Of a DNA stretch of 64,000 nucleotides, positions 17,141-26,515 are shown in pieces (the stretch's first letter is position 1; each line of letters begins with the position of its first letter). Source of the stretch: Shewanella woodyi ATCC 51908. Lineage in GTDB: Bacteria > Pseudomonadota > Gammaproteobacteria > Enterobacterales > Shewanellaceae. The DNA lies in the NCBI RefSeq assembly GCF_000019525.1, contig NC_010506.1:5208001-5272000 (forward strand). The letters are read 5' to 3'. A program made the translations under genes and the position numbers. The notes below the pieces were generated by a model that worked only from the letters and a program-made list of their open reading frames with translations, was not told the origin of the DNA and searched no databases.

Positions 17141-17488
17141 ATGAACCAAGCAACTAAAGCCGCCCTTATCTCCGCTTTCATCTGTCCAGGCGGAGGGCAT
17201 TTTTACCTGAAACGCTATAACACGGGAACTTTGCTCAGTGTGGTTACCTTAGCAGCCCTGATCTACCTGCTAAATCAAGCCATCGCCCGCGCTCAAGATA
17301 TTTCACAGCAGATAATCAACGGCCAACTGCCTTTAGATCTCAGTGTGATCTATCCTCTTATCACCCAGCCACCCGCTGCAGAGCAAGCGCTCTACAGCAA
17401 TATTGCTTTAGTCGCCTTTGCCACCTCCTGGTTCATTGGCGTTATCGATGCTTATCGGTTAGGCGCTATTGCAGATAAAGCTGAGTAA
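17141..17488 (+). CDS. small TM2-like membrane protein
   Basis: A 115-residue protein with about two to three membrane helices (residues 8-20, 30-47 and 86-105). The N-terminal pattern CPGGGHFYLKRYNTG resembles the turn of TM2-type domains (PGxGxFYLGRxxxG), but the family assignment is uncertain. It lies on its own between the RND terminator and a bidirectional terminator. Function unknown. Confidence 0.7.
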   Translation: MNQATKAALISAFICPGGGHFYLKRYNTGTLLSVVTLAALIYLLNQAIARAQDISQQIINGQLPLDLSVIYPLITQPPAAEQALYSNIALVAFATSWFIGVIDAYRLGAIADKAE

Positions 17489-17536
17489 ACATATTTCAGA
17501 ACAAGACACACATTTCAGGACAAGACAGTAAAATAA

Positions 17537-17570
17537 AAAACGGCCAAACAGATATCTGTTTGGCCGTTTT
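17537..17570. terminator. bidirectional terminator
   Basis: A perfect 34-bp palindrome (AAAACGGCCAAACAGAT and its complement) lies between two convergent genes. Each strand reads a GC-containing stem ending in TTTT. Confidence 0.9.
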
Positions 17571-17595
17571 GTTAGCTTAAACGATTAACCCTATT

Positions 17596-17901
17596 TCAGC
17601 ATCCCTGTTTGAGTGAGGATGTCTTAGAAAAATCATGCTGAGTCGAGGGAAGACTAACTTTGTAGAGCTTAGCAGGCGTATTTTTTGAGAACTGATACTC
17701 ACTGCTTGCCGCAGCCGTCTTAGAAAAATCATGTCGAGTAGAGGATTTCATCAACTGATTTCCAGTAGCGGGCTTATTTTTAGAAAAATCATAGCTGGCT
17801 TGTGCCGCGGTTGTTTTCGAGAAATCAGGCTTCTCTGCCAAGACAGATGTAGAAGCAAAGACAAATACCGCAGATAAGGTCACGCTGGTTAACAACTTCA
17901 T
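17596..17901 (-). CDS. small secreted protein with FSK repeats
   Basis: 101 residues from the ATG at 17901, which has a GGAG ribosome site; an in-frame start nine codons upstream lacks one. A signal peptide (MKLLTSVTLSAVFVFASTSVLA) is followed by a short polar mature part containing five copies of an (D/Q)FSK motif: PDFSKT, YDFSKN, HDFSKT, YQFSKN and HDFSKT, spaced about 13-20 residues apart. The last residues are KQGC. No family is recognised. The repeats suggest a periplasmic binding or scaffold peptide, but that is inference. Confidence 0.75.
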   Translation of the reverse strand: MKLLTSVTLSAVFVFASTSVLAEKPDFSKTTAAQASYDFSKNKPATGNQLMKSSTRHDFSKTAAASSEYQFSKNTPAKLYKVSLPSTQHDFSKTSSLKQGC

Positions 17902-18068
17902 AGAGAACTCCAATCTTATTGACCACAAATAGTTAACACCATTTTAATGTAATTAGATTCAATGGTGAACAAATGAGTCACATTTTATGCAAAATGATAC
18001 ATTTAAAAATAATAGAAATAGCAATATAAACAGCTAGTTAATAGAAAGCTTAAAAACTAATAAGCCAT

Positions 18069-18431
18069 TTAAATTGTATATTTAGCTAAGTTTGCTATTG
18101 GAGGGAGATCTATCTTAGTTGGATCTGTGGTTTGTTCTGACCAAAGCAGAGCCCTGTTTTGCGCACTTTTGCCTGAAGTGAGCGGAACAATTGAGGGCGG
18201 AGTGGCAATTCCCACTAATGAGATACAGTGACTAACGCAGTGACCTCCGGCGAGTACAACGCAGGATATGTCACAAAGCAGCTTAGGTTGATTAAGCTTA
18301 CTCGTGCTTGAACTCGCCTCTGTCGAATGCTCCACAGAGTGCAAAAGGTTTGGCATCGCCATCGCCGGAGACAAGAGATATTGCCCCAGTAAAGAGATAA
18401 ATAGCAAAAGAGTAAAACAGAACTTTGCCAT
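18069..18431 (-). CDS. small secreted Cys/His-containing protein
   Basis: A 120-residue protein with a hydrophobic signal peptide (about residues 1-25) and a mature segment containing four Cys and two His (CDISCVVLAGGHCVSHC). It resembles the general pattern of DUF2946-type metal-linked small proteins, but I cannot assign it firmly. Two in-frame stretches flank a second hydrophobic patch in the middle. It stands alone on the minus strand. Confidence 0.6.
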   Translation of the reverse strand: MAKFCFTLLLFISLLGQYLLSPAMAMPNLLHSVEHSTEASSSTSKLNQPKLLCDISCVVLAGGHCVSHCISLVGIATPPSIVPLTSGKSAQNRALLWSEQTTDPTKIDLPPIANLAKYTI

Positions 18432-18551
18432 TATTTACACAGTTCCTCAGCAATGGGTGAAGTGACTTAAGTATTGACAATATCGGCGGAAGTTAGTTGC
18501 ACTTAGACTGGAATATTTGAGGCAATTTTCCATATAAAGAAGAAATTGAAC

Positions 18552-18582
18552 CTAAAAAAATACCCCGTCTAATAAACGAGGC
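18552..18582 (-). terminator. terminator of the 55-residue gene
   Basis: On the minus strand a 6-7-bp stem (GCCTCGT/ACGGGGT with one G-U pair) and 7-base loop are followed by ATTTTTTTAGG, about 45 bases beyond the stop codon. Confidence 0.75.
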
Positions 18583-18627
18583 ATTATATTCATTTTGTAG
18601 CTCTATGCGTCTACAAATAGGAGCGAC

Positions 18628-18795
18628 TTATAGTGAGCAAGTCTTCTCTTCTAGAATGAGGTTTGCTTCAACAGCATCGATCGCTTTCTGATCGTGATCG
18701 TTAGCTGGACAGCCACAAGCGTGCTCACTTGTTGCGTGAAGACGAGCTTGTTCGATGTGCCACTGTGCTACTTTAAGGTGCTGATCTACGTTCAT
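18628..18795 (-). CDS. 55-residue cytoplasmic protein with a CGCP motif
   Basis: A small helical protein, MNVDQHLKVAQWHIEQARLH then ATSEHACGCPANDHD, ending EEKTCSL. It has a GGAG ribosome site, and the highly biased codon use and own terminator argue for real expression. Three Cys and several His (HxxCGCPxxDHD) suggest metal binding or redox activity; no family is recognised. The gene is shorter than usual ORF cut-offs and easily missed. Confidence 0.75.
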   Translation of the reverse strand: MNVDQHLKVAQWHIEQARLHATSEHACGCPANDHDQKAIDAVEANLILEEKTCSL

Positions 18796-18988
18796 TTTTA
18801 AACTCCAAATAGTGTTGATATATAAAATCCGCGCTAAAATATCATCACAAATTAGGTTTACACAAGGCTAATACAGGTTAAAAAACCAAATTACTGTCAA
18901 TATGTTTTAATATTGGAATTTTCAGTTCAACTGTGTTGATATATTGGTTAGTCATTACGAGTAAGAATCATTAACAGAGGAAAGTAGG

Positions 18989-19534
18989 ATGGCGAACCCC
19001 ATCAATGAAGGTATCAAACGGCTTCGGGCTCAACATAAACTGACTCAAATAGAGTTAGCTGAGATGGCGGGGATCCCCAGAGCGACTTTGGCGAATATGG
19101 AGAGTAGTAATAGTAACCCAAGTATCAGTGTGGTGATGAAAGTTGCGCAAGCATTAGGCGTAACAGTGGACGACCTCATTACTCAGCGCCAATCAGTGCA
19201 TGTAACCAAAGTTGAGCGTAAGGATATGCCCGTCTCCCATCAAGATGAGGGCAAATTTATCAGTACTCGCACTAGCCCTATCAGCACGCAAAATTTACAG
19301 ATTAGCGACGTGATCATGATGCCGGGATGTAACACTAAGGGCGTACCACATCCAGAGGGTAGCCATGAACTGTTTCTCTGTTTGGATGGCACGGCCACAT
19401 TGGAGGTTCAGGGAGAGCTATTTGAGATAGAGGCCGGAAACCTCACCTACTTTAAAGGTCACCTTCCTCACCAATATGGCAATGCCAGCCTCAAACCAGT
19501 CCATGCGATCGTGGTGGTATTTATGCAAAAATAA
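18989..19534 (+). CDS. XRE-cupin transcriptional regulator
   Basis: A 181-residue two-domain regulator: an XRE-type helix-turn-helix at about residues 8-62 (LTQIELAEMAGIPRATLANME) and a C-terminal cupin_2 domain at about 105-178 with the metal-type pattern HPEGSHELFLCLDG. Such proteins bind DNA through the HTH and sense a small metabolite in the cupin. ATG is preceded by GAGGAAAG. No adjacent co-directional target gene is present; the next gene is convergent. Confidence 0.9.
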   Translation: MANPINEGIKRLRAQHKLTQIELAEMAGIPRATLANMESSNSNPSISVVMKVAQALGVTVDDLITQRQSVHVTKVERKDMPVSHQDEGKFISTRTSPISTQNLQISDVIMMPGCNTKGVPHPEGSHELFLCLDGTATLEVQGELFEIEAGNLTYFKGHLPHQYGNASLKPVHAIVVVFMQK

Positions 19535-19540
19535 TCCAAT

Positions 19541-19579
19541 AAAAAGCTAAGAAAACTCAGAGTCCTCTTAGGCTTTTTT
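19541..19579. terminator. bidirectional terminator
   Basis: AAAAGCTAAGA pairs with TCTTAGGCTTTTTT with one bulged G, between the convergent XRE-cupin gene and the metalloprotease gene. Confidence 0.7.
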
Positions 19580-19605
19580 CATCTTTATAGCGCTTGCTAT
19601 AACGG

Positions 19606-22011
19606 CTAAATCGGTGATCCTGGCGGCATCTTTATCGGCTCAGGGATCAATTTCACTTTAGGATCTTCCATACCCGCTTCGAGCCCTTTGGCTAACCAAG
19701 CAAAATGGGCAGCTTCATAGGCACTAGCACGTTTAACCTTACGGTTTAGCTGTTTGAGAGTGGTTTTCAGCCTTGCAGCCAGCTGCGCCTTAACTTCAGG
19801 ACGAGTTTGCTTATTGTGATAAGCCGCTAATAACTCATCAATCATAACGCTATTGACCCGCATCCAGACGCCAAGCTCTCCCCCTGTCGGGATATCATTG
19901 TACAGGGTGAAGCCCAGTAACTTATCCACTAAAGCTGGAATTGACAGCTGCTCTTTATCATTCAAATATGCCTGATTTACACGGTTTAAACGCTCAGGTG
20001 CAAACAGTTGCGACAGGGTATGCCTACTTAACACTTCAGCCATTCCTAAGGGATCATTAATCACTCCAAGGCCAGAATCGAAACTCTCGCGACTGGTTTG
20101 GTAATTCCCCGACTTAGGAACTAACGCCTCTTGTAGAGATGTTGAGATAACTAACTGCTCAGGAGATAGCGTTTGCATTAAGGCCTCAAGCGCATTGAGC
20201 TGAAGTTGGGGCGCTAGATAGTGCCAAGATTCACCATCGACACTGTCAGCATAACTGTAATCTGTTCCACCGATAAATTTAGCAGCAGCGGCGATCTGGT
20301 AGCGGGTCAGCAGATAGATAGGAACAAAACTATCACTTAGCTCACCCGATGGCTGCCCCTTAAGAAGAGCTGATTGGGAAAACTCCTCTATCGCCTTGGC
20401 TCTGACTTTGCCTAAGCGAACCAGCTCAGCAACTGGGTCACTACCGTTATCCCATAAACTGGCATAGGCGTTACTGGCAGCCTTAGCACGAGAGTCTGCC
20501 TCACCGATATAACGTAAACCATCACGCTGCACCTTTTTCATTAAGGCAGTGAGCTCAGCCTGCTCCTGTGCAACGTCGGCATATTCACCATAACCATACT
20601 CAACGATATATTTGTCCCATGCACCGACGCCCACATCATAGGGAGCTGAGATATCTATGTTGCCGTCAACTAATCCAATTTTAGGGTGCGGGTAATCCAT
20701 CACAGAGGCATTACCATTGGTAGAGGCCGCAAAATTATGATCAAAACCTAAGGTATGGCCTATCTCATGGGCCGACAACTGGCGAATACGAGCGAGTGAG
20801 AGTGACATTGCAGCCTCCTGAGCTGCCTCTCTATCTTCCCAACCTGCGGTCAAACCGCGAGCTATCAGATGATCTTGACGCACACGTTGACTACCCAGCG
20901 TAACATGACCCTTGATGATCTCCCCTGTTCTAGGGTCGGTCACCGCACTGCCATATGACCAGCCACGCGTTGCACGGTGCACCCACTGGATCATGTTATA
21001 ACGAACATCTTGGGGGTCAGCATCTTCAGGTAGCAGCTCAACCTTAAAGCCATTGATAAATCCAGCCTGGGTAAAGGCCTCCTCCCACCAGCTTGCTCCC
21101 TCGAGCAATGCGCTGCGAATAGGCTCAGGCACACCAGGATCAAGGTAATAGGTGATAGGTTTAACCACTTCACTCGGCGCAGATCCTGGCACGACTTTTT
21201 GCAAGCGATGACGTAGCAGGTGACGCTGACGAATATCTTGATCTACCAAAGTACCGTAATCTAAATACTCATCGGAGAGATAACCACTCATTGGATGGTA
21301 GGCTCGCGGTGTGTAACCCTCATCGGGTAACTGAATAAATGAGTAGCGCATGCGAACCGACAAATGGTTTGCATCGGGCGTCACCTGAGCAACATAGTCG
21401 CCTGCTTTTTTGCTATTAAATGAGAGCAGTACATCCACATCACTGTTACGCTCAAATGACTTAACCCCCTCAGGAATAATCAAAGAGCGCTCTGGATCTA
21501 ACTGATAACTTCCCTGCTTTGTCGCCTCAAGTCTCGATGAGATCCCATGGAGATCATTAATCACCAGATCGTTAATCGCCACCAAAGAGCGCTTACCATC
21601 TAAAATTTTACCGCGCCATAATACCGATTCAGCAAACGCCTCTTTGACTGCACGCAGCTCAGCACTATTGTCGCTGCTCGCTCTATACTGGGTATTTAAC
21701 TGTTTTAATATCAGATAAGGGCCATGTCGCTCAAACTGTACCAAACGGGTGTAACCTAACTGCCCACGATCTAGCCCGATATCGTTTGAGCCAACTCCAT
21801 GGGGCAAGCTGGTCAGCAGCAAGAAAGGTTGGTCGAGCTTATTAACCTCAAGGTAAAGATCCCCAGAGTTTTTAGCATAGAAAAGATTGGTAAACCCTGT
21901 GGCAGCCTGACTCTTCTTAATCAGTGTGGCAGTATTTTCTGATGCGGCAGTGGCGGTAACGACTGGCGCAGATAGAAGTACGGCAGCCAGCACGAGGTTA
22001 GAGGGTTTCAT
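19606..22011 (-). CDS. secreted zinc-dependent metalloprotease (DUF5117/DUF4953 type)
   Basis: 801 residues from the ATG at 22011 (AAGGAG ribosome site), starting with a clear signal peptide. The zinc site HEIGHTLGFDHNF (about residues 415-427) is the extended HExxHxxGxxH metzincin motif with Glu as catalytic base. The long N-terminal beta-rich region and the C-terminal helical part match large secreted metalloproteases annotated with DUF5117, DUF4953 and DUF5118. The protein probably acts in the periplasm or outside the cell. It is a single gene with no visible inhibitor or secretion partner nearby. Confidence 0.9.
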   Translation of the reverse strand: MKPSNLVLAAVLLSAPVVTATAASENTATLIKKSQAATGFTNLFYAKNSGDLYLEVNKLDQPFLLLTSLPHGVGSNDIGLDRGQLGYTRLVQFERHGPYLILKQLNTQYRASSDNSAELRAVKEAFAESVLWRGKILDGKRSLVAINDLVINDLHGISSRLEATKQGSYQLDPERSLIIPEGVKSFERNSDVDVLLSFNSKKAGDYVAQVTPDANHLSVRMRYSFIQLPDEGYTPRAYHPMSGYLSDEYLDYGTLVDQDIRQRHLLRHRLQKVVPGSAPSEVVKPITYYLDPGVPEPIRSALLEGASWWEEAFTQAGFINGFKVELLPEDADPQDVRYNMIQWVHRATRGWSYGSAVTDPRTGEIIKGHVTLGSQRVRQDHLIARGLTAGWEDREAAQEAAMSLSLARIRQLSAHEIGHTLGFDHNFAASTNGNASVMDYPHPKIGLVDGNIDISAPYDVGVGAWDKYIVEYGYGEYADVAQEQAELTALMKKVQRDGLRYIGEADSRAKAASNAYASLWDNGSDPVAELVRLGKVRAKAIEEFSQSALLKGQPSGELSDSFVPIYLLTRYQIAAAAKFIGGTDYSYADSVDGESWHYLAPQLQLNALEALMQTLSPEQLVISTSLQEALVPKSGNYQTSRESFDSGLGVINDPLGMAEVLSRHTLSQLFAPERLNRVNQAYLNDKEQLSIPALVDKLLGFTLYNDIPTGGELGVWMRVNSVMIDELLAAYHNKQTRPEVKAQLAARLKTTLKQLNRKVKRASAYEAAHFAWLAKGLEAGMEDPKVKLIPEPIKMPPGSPI

Positions 22012-22508
22012 TTTATCTCCTTGAATTGGTCGCACAGCTTGATTATTTTTTATCGTTTTCAGCTGTATTCATAGATAGTTCCTACCTACATAATGGCGGG
22101 TTGCATTAGGCAGGTCTGTATTTTGTATCCACCATGGTAACAGCAATCACCTTAGTCTCAAGTGGTATTATTTTCATGTCGGCCTAAAACAACAAAGGGG
22201 AGATACTCCTAAGAATACTCCCCTTTTTGATCTGCTCTAGAGTGAACATTTAGCTGACTGTTATACCTATCCCACTAATAATGTTATCTTTCAGCAGGAG
22301 TTCAAAAACCAGTATGCAAGGCAAAGGCTTGAAGCTAATAGTAGCTCTATATCAAAAACCTATAACGTAGCATAAAGGGTTTTGAAACCTGCACTACGTG
22401 AGCCTCTCAGGCATTCCACTTCTGCTTTGCATTGACTCAAAAGGGAATAACCATTTCTTCATCAATGCGCCTTGAATTGAAAAGCCTGAATGGCTCTGAA
22501 TTACTCAC
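22012..22508. other. intergenic region with terminator and dispersed-repeat segment
   Basis: 497 bases. It holds the upstream region of the protease gene, a strong hairpin at 22194-22228, and a stretch 22260-22470 that contains AAGGGAATAACCATT (22441-22455), the reverse complement of a 15-mer found in the qnr-interrupting MITE and at 53238-53252. No coding ORF was supported. Confidence 0.6.
22194..22228. terminator. hairpin terminator behind the hybrid kinase gene
   Basis: AAAGGGGAG pairs with CTCCCCTTT across a 15-base loop and is followed by TT on the plus strand and TTGTTGTTTT on the minus strand. It lies 280 bases beyond the kinase stop codon. Confidence 0.65.
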
Positions 22509-25500
22509 CTATTTAGTAGGATTGGTATTTATCCAATAACTTAAGGTATCAAACAGCTCATTCAACACAATAGGCTTGGTGATATGGGCATTCATTCCCG
22601 CATCTAAACTCTTCTCTCTATCACCTGACATTGCGTGGGCGGTCATGGCTATCACAGGTAGCTCTGACTGATTGTAGTGTTTACGCAGCTCTCTGGTCGC
22701 TGTTAAGCCGTCCATCACTGGCATCTGAATATCCATCAATACCGCTTCATAGTCATTATCTGCAATCATATCTAAAGCAATTTGACCATTATCAGCCACA
22801 TCAACCTCATAACCTGCACTTTTTAACAGTTCAGTCGCCACTTGTTGGTTAATAAAGTTATCTTCAACTAAGAGGATTCGACCAGAAACTTCATTCACTT
22901 TCTCTTCGGTCAACTCCTTAACTGGATTGAGTTTAGGCGCATCGACAAAGGCTGAGATAATCTCATCAAAGAGTGCAGAGGCTTTGAAGGGCTTTTGCAA
23001 CATGGCGTAGATATTCGATTTATCCGCATCCTCTTTTAACGGCTCTGCCGCGTAGGCTGTCATCATGATGATAATAGGGCGACTATCCAAGCGACCGTCA
23101 GCCACCATACGGTCTAGTTCTTCAATCACAGCGATGCCATCCATCTCCGGCATCATCCAGTCGAGCAGTAATAGATCAACCGAAGACTTACCCAGTTTGT
23201 AGATAGCTTCTGAGCCACTCGCCGCGGTATCAACGTCAAACTTGAAATCCTGCATGATGGTCGAGTAGATCTGCAGCGCAGTAGGATTATCATCCACCAC
23301 TAAAGCTTTAAGGTTAGCTAGCTTTGCTGGCACTATCATAGGCTTAACTTCAGCCTCTTCGGCGATCTCGAAGCTAATGGTGAAGCTAAAGGTACTGCCC
23401 ACTCCCATCTCACTCTGCACCTGCATAGTGCCGCCCATCATAGAGACTAAATGTTTACTGATTGAAAGCCCTAGACCTGTACCGCCATACTTACGGGTTG
23501 TCGAACCATCGGCTTGAGCGAAAGCATCAAACAGGCTCTCCTGCTGCTCTTTACTGATGCCAATTCCGGTATCACGCACCCAAAACTTAAGCGTAATACG
23601 ATGATCTCGCTCACCCACATCTTCACAACCCAGCTCAATCTCACCACTTTGGGTAAACTTAACTGCGTTTGAGAGCATGTTGATCAAAACCTGCCCCAGA
23701 CGCAGAGGATCGCCTTCTAGAATTAGACCTGCGGTAACAGGTGCATAAAGCAGTAACTCAACCCCCTTCTCCTGTGCTTTTAAGGCATTGAGGTCTAAGG
23801 CATGATCTAGCACCTTATCAAGTGGAAATGAGACCCGCTCCAACTCCAATTTACCCGCTTCAATCTTAGAGAAATCGAGAATATCGTTGATAATCCGCAG
23901 CAGTGATTGAGCTGAGAAGCCTGCTTTATCAAGATAATCCTCCTGCTGAGGAGTCAGCGACGTACGCTGTGCTAGCTGAAGCATACCGATAATGGCGTTC
24001 ATCGGCGTACGGATCTCATGGCTCATATTTGCCAAGAACTCACTCTTATACAGGTTGGCTGATTCTGCATCCTGCTTAGCCTCTAACATCACCACTTCGT
24101 TACTCTTATGACGAGTAATATCCTTATGGGTTCCCACCATACGCTTAGGCTGATTATCTGTGGTGAACTCAACCACACGACCACGGGAGAGTAGCCAGTG
24201 GTATTCGCCACTCTTGCCCTTCATCCTAAATTCGATATCGAAAGCACCAATAGGATCGGACAAATATTCATCACGATACTCTTCGACACGAATGCGATCG
24301 TCGGGATGAATCAATGCATCTATGGTTGAGACCAGAGCCGGAAACTCATTAGTTTTGTAGCCTAACATTGAGTAGTAAGCTGGATTACAGATAATCTGCT
24401 CAGAGTCGAGATACCAATCCCACAGACCATCTTCTACCGCATCCATGGCCAGATGGTAACGCTCCTCAGATAGCCTTAACTGCTCCGCAGACTCATATTC
24501 ACGGGTCACGTCACGCCATACGGCAATCAGACCCAACAGCTCACCGCGTCGGTTATAAAAAGGCAGCTTAAGAGTATCTAAGAGTACTGGCTTACCCGCC
24601 AGCTCTACTTTCTCCTGATAACGCAGAGGCGTTCGCTCAGACAGAACCCGCCCGTCTTCCGCTTTTATCCGTACCGATTGCTCCTCAGAGGTGAGTTTGA
24701 TGCTCTCTTGGCCAATCATCTCACTCTCGGTATAACCAAGCATACGTTCAGCGGACTTATTACAACCTAGGTATTTGCCCTCTTTATCTTTAAATACAAT
24801 CGCCTCAGGAATAGAGTCGAGCAGTGAACGAAGCAGTGCGTATTCACGCTCACGACGCTCAGTGGTCTCTTTAAGTCGCTCGGTTCGGCGGGCAACCAGT
24901 TTATCCAGACGACGATTTTGTTCGGCCAAGTGCCTTGTATATTGCTGGTTCTCTTCAAAAATACGACTCACCAGCTGGAACCATGGCTCCCAGCCTATTG
25001 TCATTCTCTCCGGTGGTTTTCTTGGCTCTTGCGAGCACCCCTCAAGATGAGTCAGTAGCTGAGAAGCAGGATTAACGAAAGAGCGGCGGGTCTGCCAATG
25101 CACTATGGTCACCAGCACAGAGAGCGCCAGTACCACCAAGATAAAGGTCAGCTCTAGTTTCTCCCAAGAATCTTTAAATAGCTCGGTCTCCTCTTGTAGG
25201 TAGAGCAGCCGCCACGGAGCATTTTGCAGAGCAACCGAGTGAATATAATAGCCGTTACGTATCAAGCCTTCGTGGGCATCGAACAGTTCAGACTCTGGAA
25301 TAGAGTGAAGCTCAGAGGGGATTTTCTGACTAATATGGTACACCCGACTCATATCGGTACTGTCATCACCACTATGGGAGAGAATATTGTTCTTCTGGTC
25401 TAATAAGATCACTGTGCCCGGCATCTTAAAGTAGAGACGGATCTGCCTCGCAAGTGACGACAGTGTCATATCTAGATTGATAGAGCCGATAAACTCATCC

Positions 25501-26210
25501 TGCAAGTAGATAGGAACACCTAAGGTAGTCAGCAACTCTTTTTTATTGGGATCCACATAGGCTGGACTCCAAAATACAGTGCGCTGGGGGTTCATCGCTG
25601 GCGTGGCTAGCTGAAACTGGTTTTTATTAAGCAGCTCCTCTCTAAATCTCTGTTCATCGGCAGGCCAAGGAAAGTAGGACATAATCCTACGTTTTGAGAT
25701 GTAGTAGATGGAAGAGGCTTTTGGGGCAGCTTCAGTTGCAACCGGAAAAGAGAGAGACAATTCAAACAACATCTCCAGCTCTTGATAGAACTTATCGCTA
25801 CGGCCGTTGAGCGAGCCAGATCCTGTAATACGTCCCATGTTAGTAAAGGGTTCACCGCTCTGGGCATAACTCGGCTCTAAGGTAAAATATTGACCACTCT
25901 CATTAAACTTTTCATATTGAGGCAGTCTATCTGTACGCACCAGCTCACCGAGTCTCAAGTGATCGATAGCAACATTACGAAGACTCTTGACCGCCCGGAT
26001 ACTGGACTCAAGCAGCAGATCAACTTGGAGAACGTGGCGTTCTACCTGTTGCTCTCTTAAATCCATTAACTGAGTTTTTTGACGCTCGAAGAAAAACCAG
26101 GCCGTGATCAAGGCCATGATGATCACACCAATATAGGTATAGAAAACAGCGCGGTTATAGTTTTTCTGTATCGGTGACTTCAGTTGAAGATCCGGCTCAG
26201 TCGGTTTCAT
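22509..26210 (-). CDS. hybrid sensor histidine kinase with Cache, PAS and two receiver domains
   Basis: About 1233 residues. Order: membrane helix (about 20-40), a ~300-residue periplasmic dCache-like sensor, a second helix (about 350-370), a coiled coil, two PAS domains (about 460-570 and 590-700), HisKA with phospho-acceptor His in [14 protein letters not shown], HATPase (DTGIGI and GGTGLGLSI boxes), then two REC domains with Asp in [13 protein letters not shown] and [12 protein letters not shown]. No Hpt domain is present, so the phosphate probably leaves to a separate protein. ATG 26210 has AAGGG upstream; a start at 26246 is possible but its ATG sits at the base of a hairpin. It is a lone gene; the ligand is unknown. 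Confidence 0.93.
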   Translation of the reverse strand: MKPTEPDLQLKSPIQKNYNRAVFYTYIGVIIMALITAWFFFERQKTQLMDLREQQVERHVLQVDLLLESSIRAVKSLRNVAIDHLRLGELVRTDRLPQYEKFNESGQYFTLEPSYAQSGEPFTNMGRITGSGSLNGRSDKFYQELEMLFELSLSFPVATEAAPKASSIYYISKRRIMSYFPWPADEQRFREELLNKNQFQLATPAMNPQRTVFWSPAYVDPNKKELLTTLGVPIYLQDEFIGSINLDMTLSSLARQIRLYFKMPGTVILLDQKNNILSHSGDDSTDMSRVYHISQKIPSELHSIPESELFDAHEGLIRNGYYIHSVALQNAPWRLLYLQEETELFKDSWEKLELTFILVVLALSVLVTIVHWQTRRSFVNPASQLLTHLEGCSQEPRKPPERMTIGWEPWFQLVSRIFEENQQYTRHLAEQNRRLDKLVARRTERLKETTERREREYALLRSLLDSIPEAIVFKDKEGKYLGCNKSAERMLGYTESEMIGQESIKLTSEEQSVRIKAEDGRVLSERTPLRYQEKVELAGKPVLLDTLKLPFYNRRGELLGLIAVWRDVTREYESAEQLRLSEERYHLAMDAVEDGLWDWYLDSEQIICNPAYYSMLGYKTNEFPALVSTIDALIHPDDRIRVEEYRDEYLSDPIGAFDIEFRMKGKSGEYHWLLSRGRVVEFTTDNQPKRMVGTHKDITRHKSNEVVMLEAKQDAESANLYKSEFLANMSHEIRTPMNAIIGMLQLAQRTSLTPQQEDYLDKAGFSAQSLLRIINDILDFSKIEAGKLELERVSFPLDKVLDHALDLNALKAQEKGVELLLYAPVTAGLILEGDPLRLGQVLINMLSNAVKFTQSGEIELGCEDVGERDHRITLKFWVRDTGIGISKEQQESLFDAFAQADGSTTRKYGGTGLGLSISKHLVSMMGGTMQVQSEMGVGSTFSFTISFEIAEEAEVKPMIVPAKLANLKALVVDDNPTALQIYSTIMQDFKFDVDTAASGSEAIYKLGKSSVDLLLLDWMMPEMDGIAVIEELDRMVADGRLDSRPIIIMMTAYAAEPLKEDADKSNIYAMLQKPFKASALFDEIISAFVDAPKLNPVKELTEEKVNEVSGRILLVEDNFINQQVATELLKSAGYEVDVADNGQIALDMIADNDYEAVLMDIQMPVMDGLTATRELRKHYNQSELPVIAMTAHAMSGDREKSLDAGMNAHITKPIVLNELFDTLSYWINTNPTK

Positions 26211-26236
26211 GCTTGGCCCTTGAGTAACACGAACTG

Positions 26237-26260
26237 ACTCAGGCATATCCCTGCCTGAGT
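26237..26260 (-). promoter_or_regulatory. hairpin at the alternative start of the hybrid kinase
   Basis: ACTCAGGCA pairs perfectly with TGCCTGAGT around the loop GGGATA. The loop holds the only ribosome-site-like bases for the ATG at 26246, and that ATG spans the loop-stem edge, so the hairpin would hide this start. Confidence 0.45.
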
Positions 26261-26454
26261 TATAAAATTCAATACAGGTATAGTATCAGGAAGATAGCTG
26301 ATTGGAACACACTATCTGTGATAAAACAGCAAGGGGTAAACAGGGGAAGTACAGAATGTTTAACCACCTCTCACTCTTTTACCTGTTCATTACAAACCAA
26401 CCAAAAACAATACACCTGTAATACCAATCATTAAATAATCTATTGCTTTGAATT

Positions 26455-26490
26455 AAAAAGGCCTCCGCTAATTTAAATAGCCAGAGACCC
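26455..26490 (-). terminator. terminator of the PIN-PhoH gene
   Basis: On the minus strand GGTCTCTGGC pairs imperfectly with GCGGAGGCC and is followed by TTTTTAATT, 25-60 bases after the stop codon. Confidence 0.6.
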
Positions 26491-26515
26491 AGTAAGTTAA
26501 GTTTGACAATGAGAG

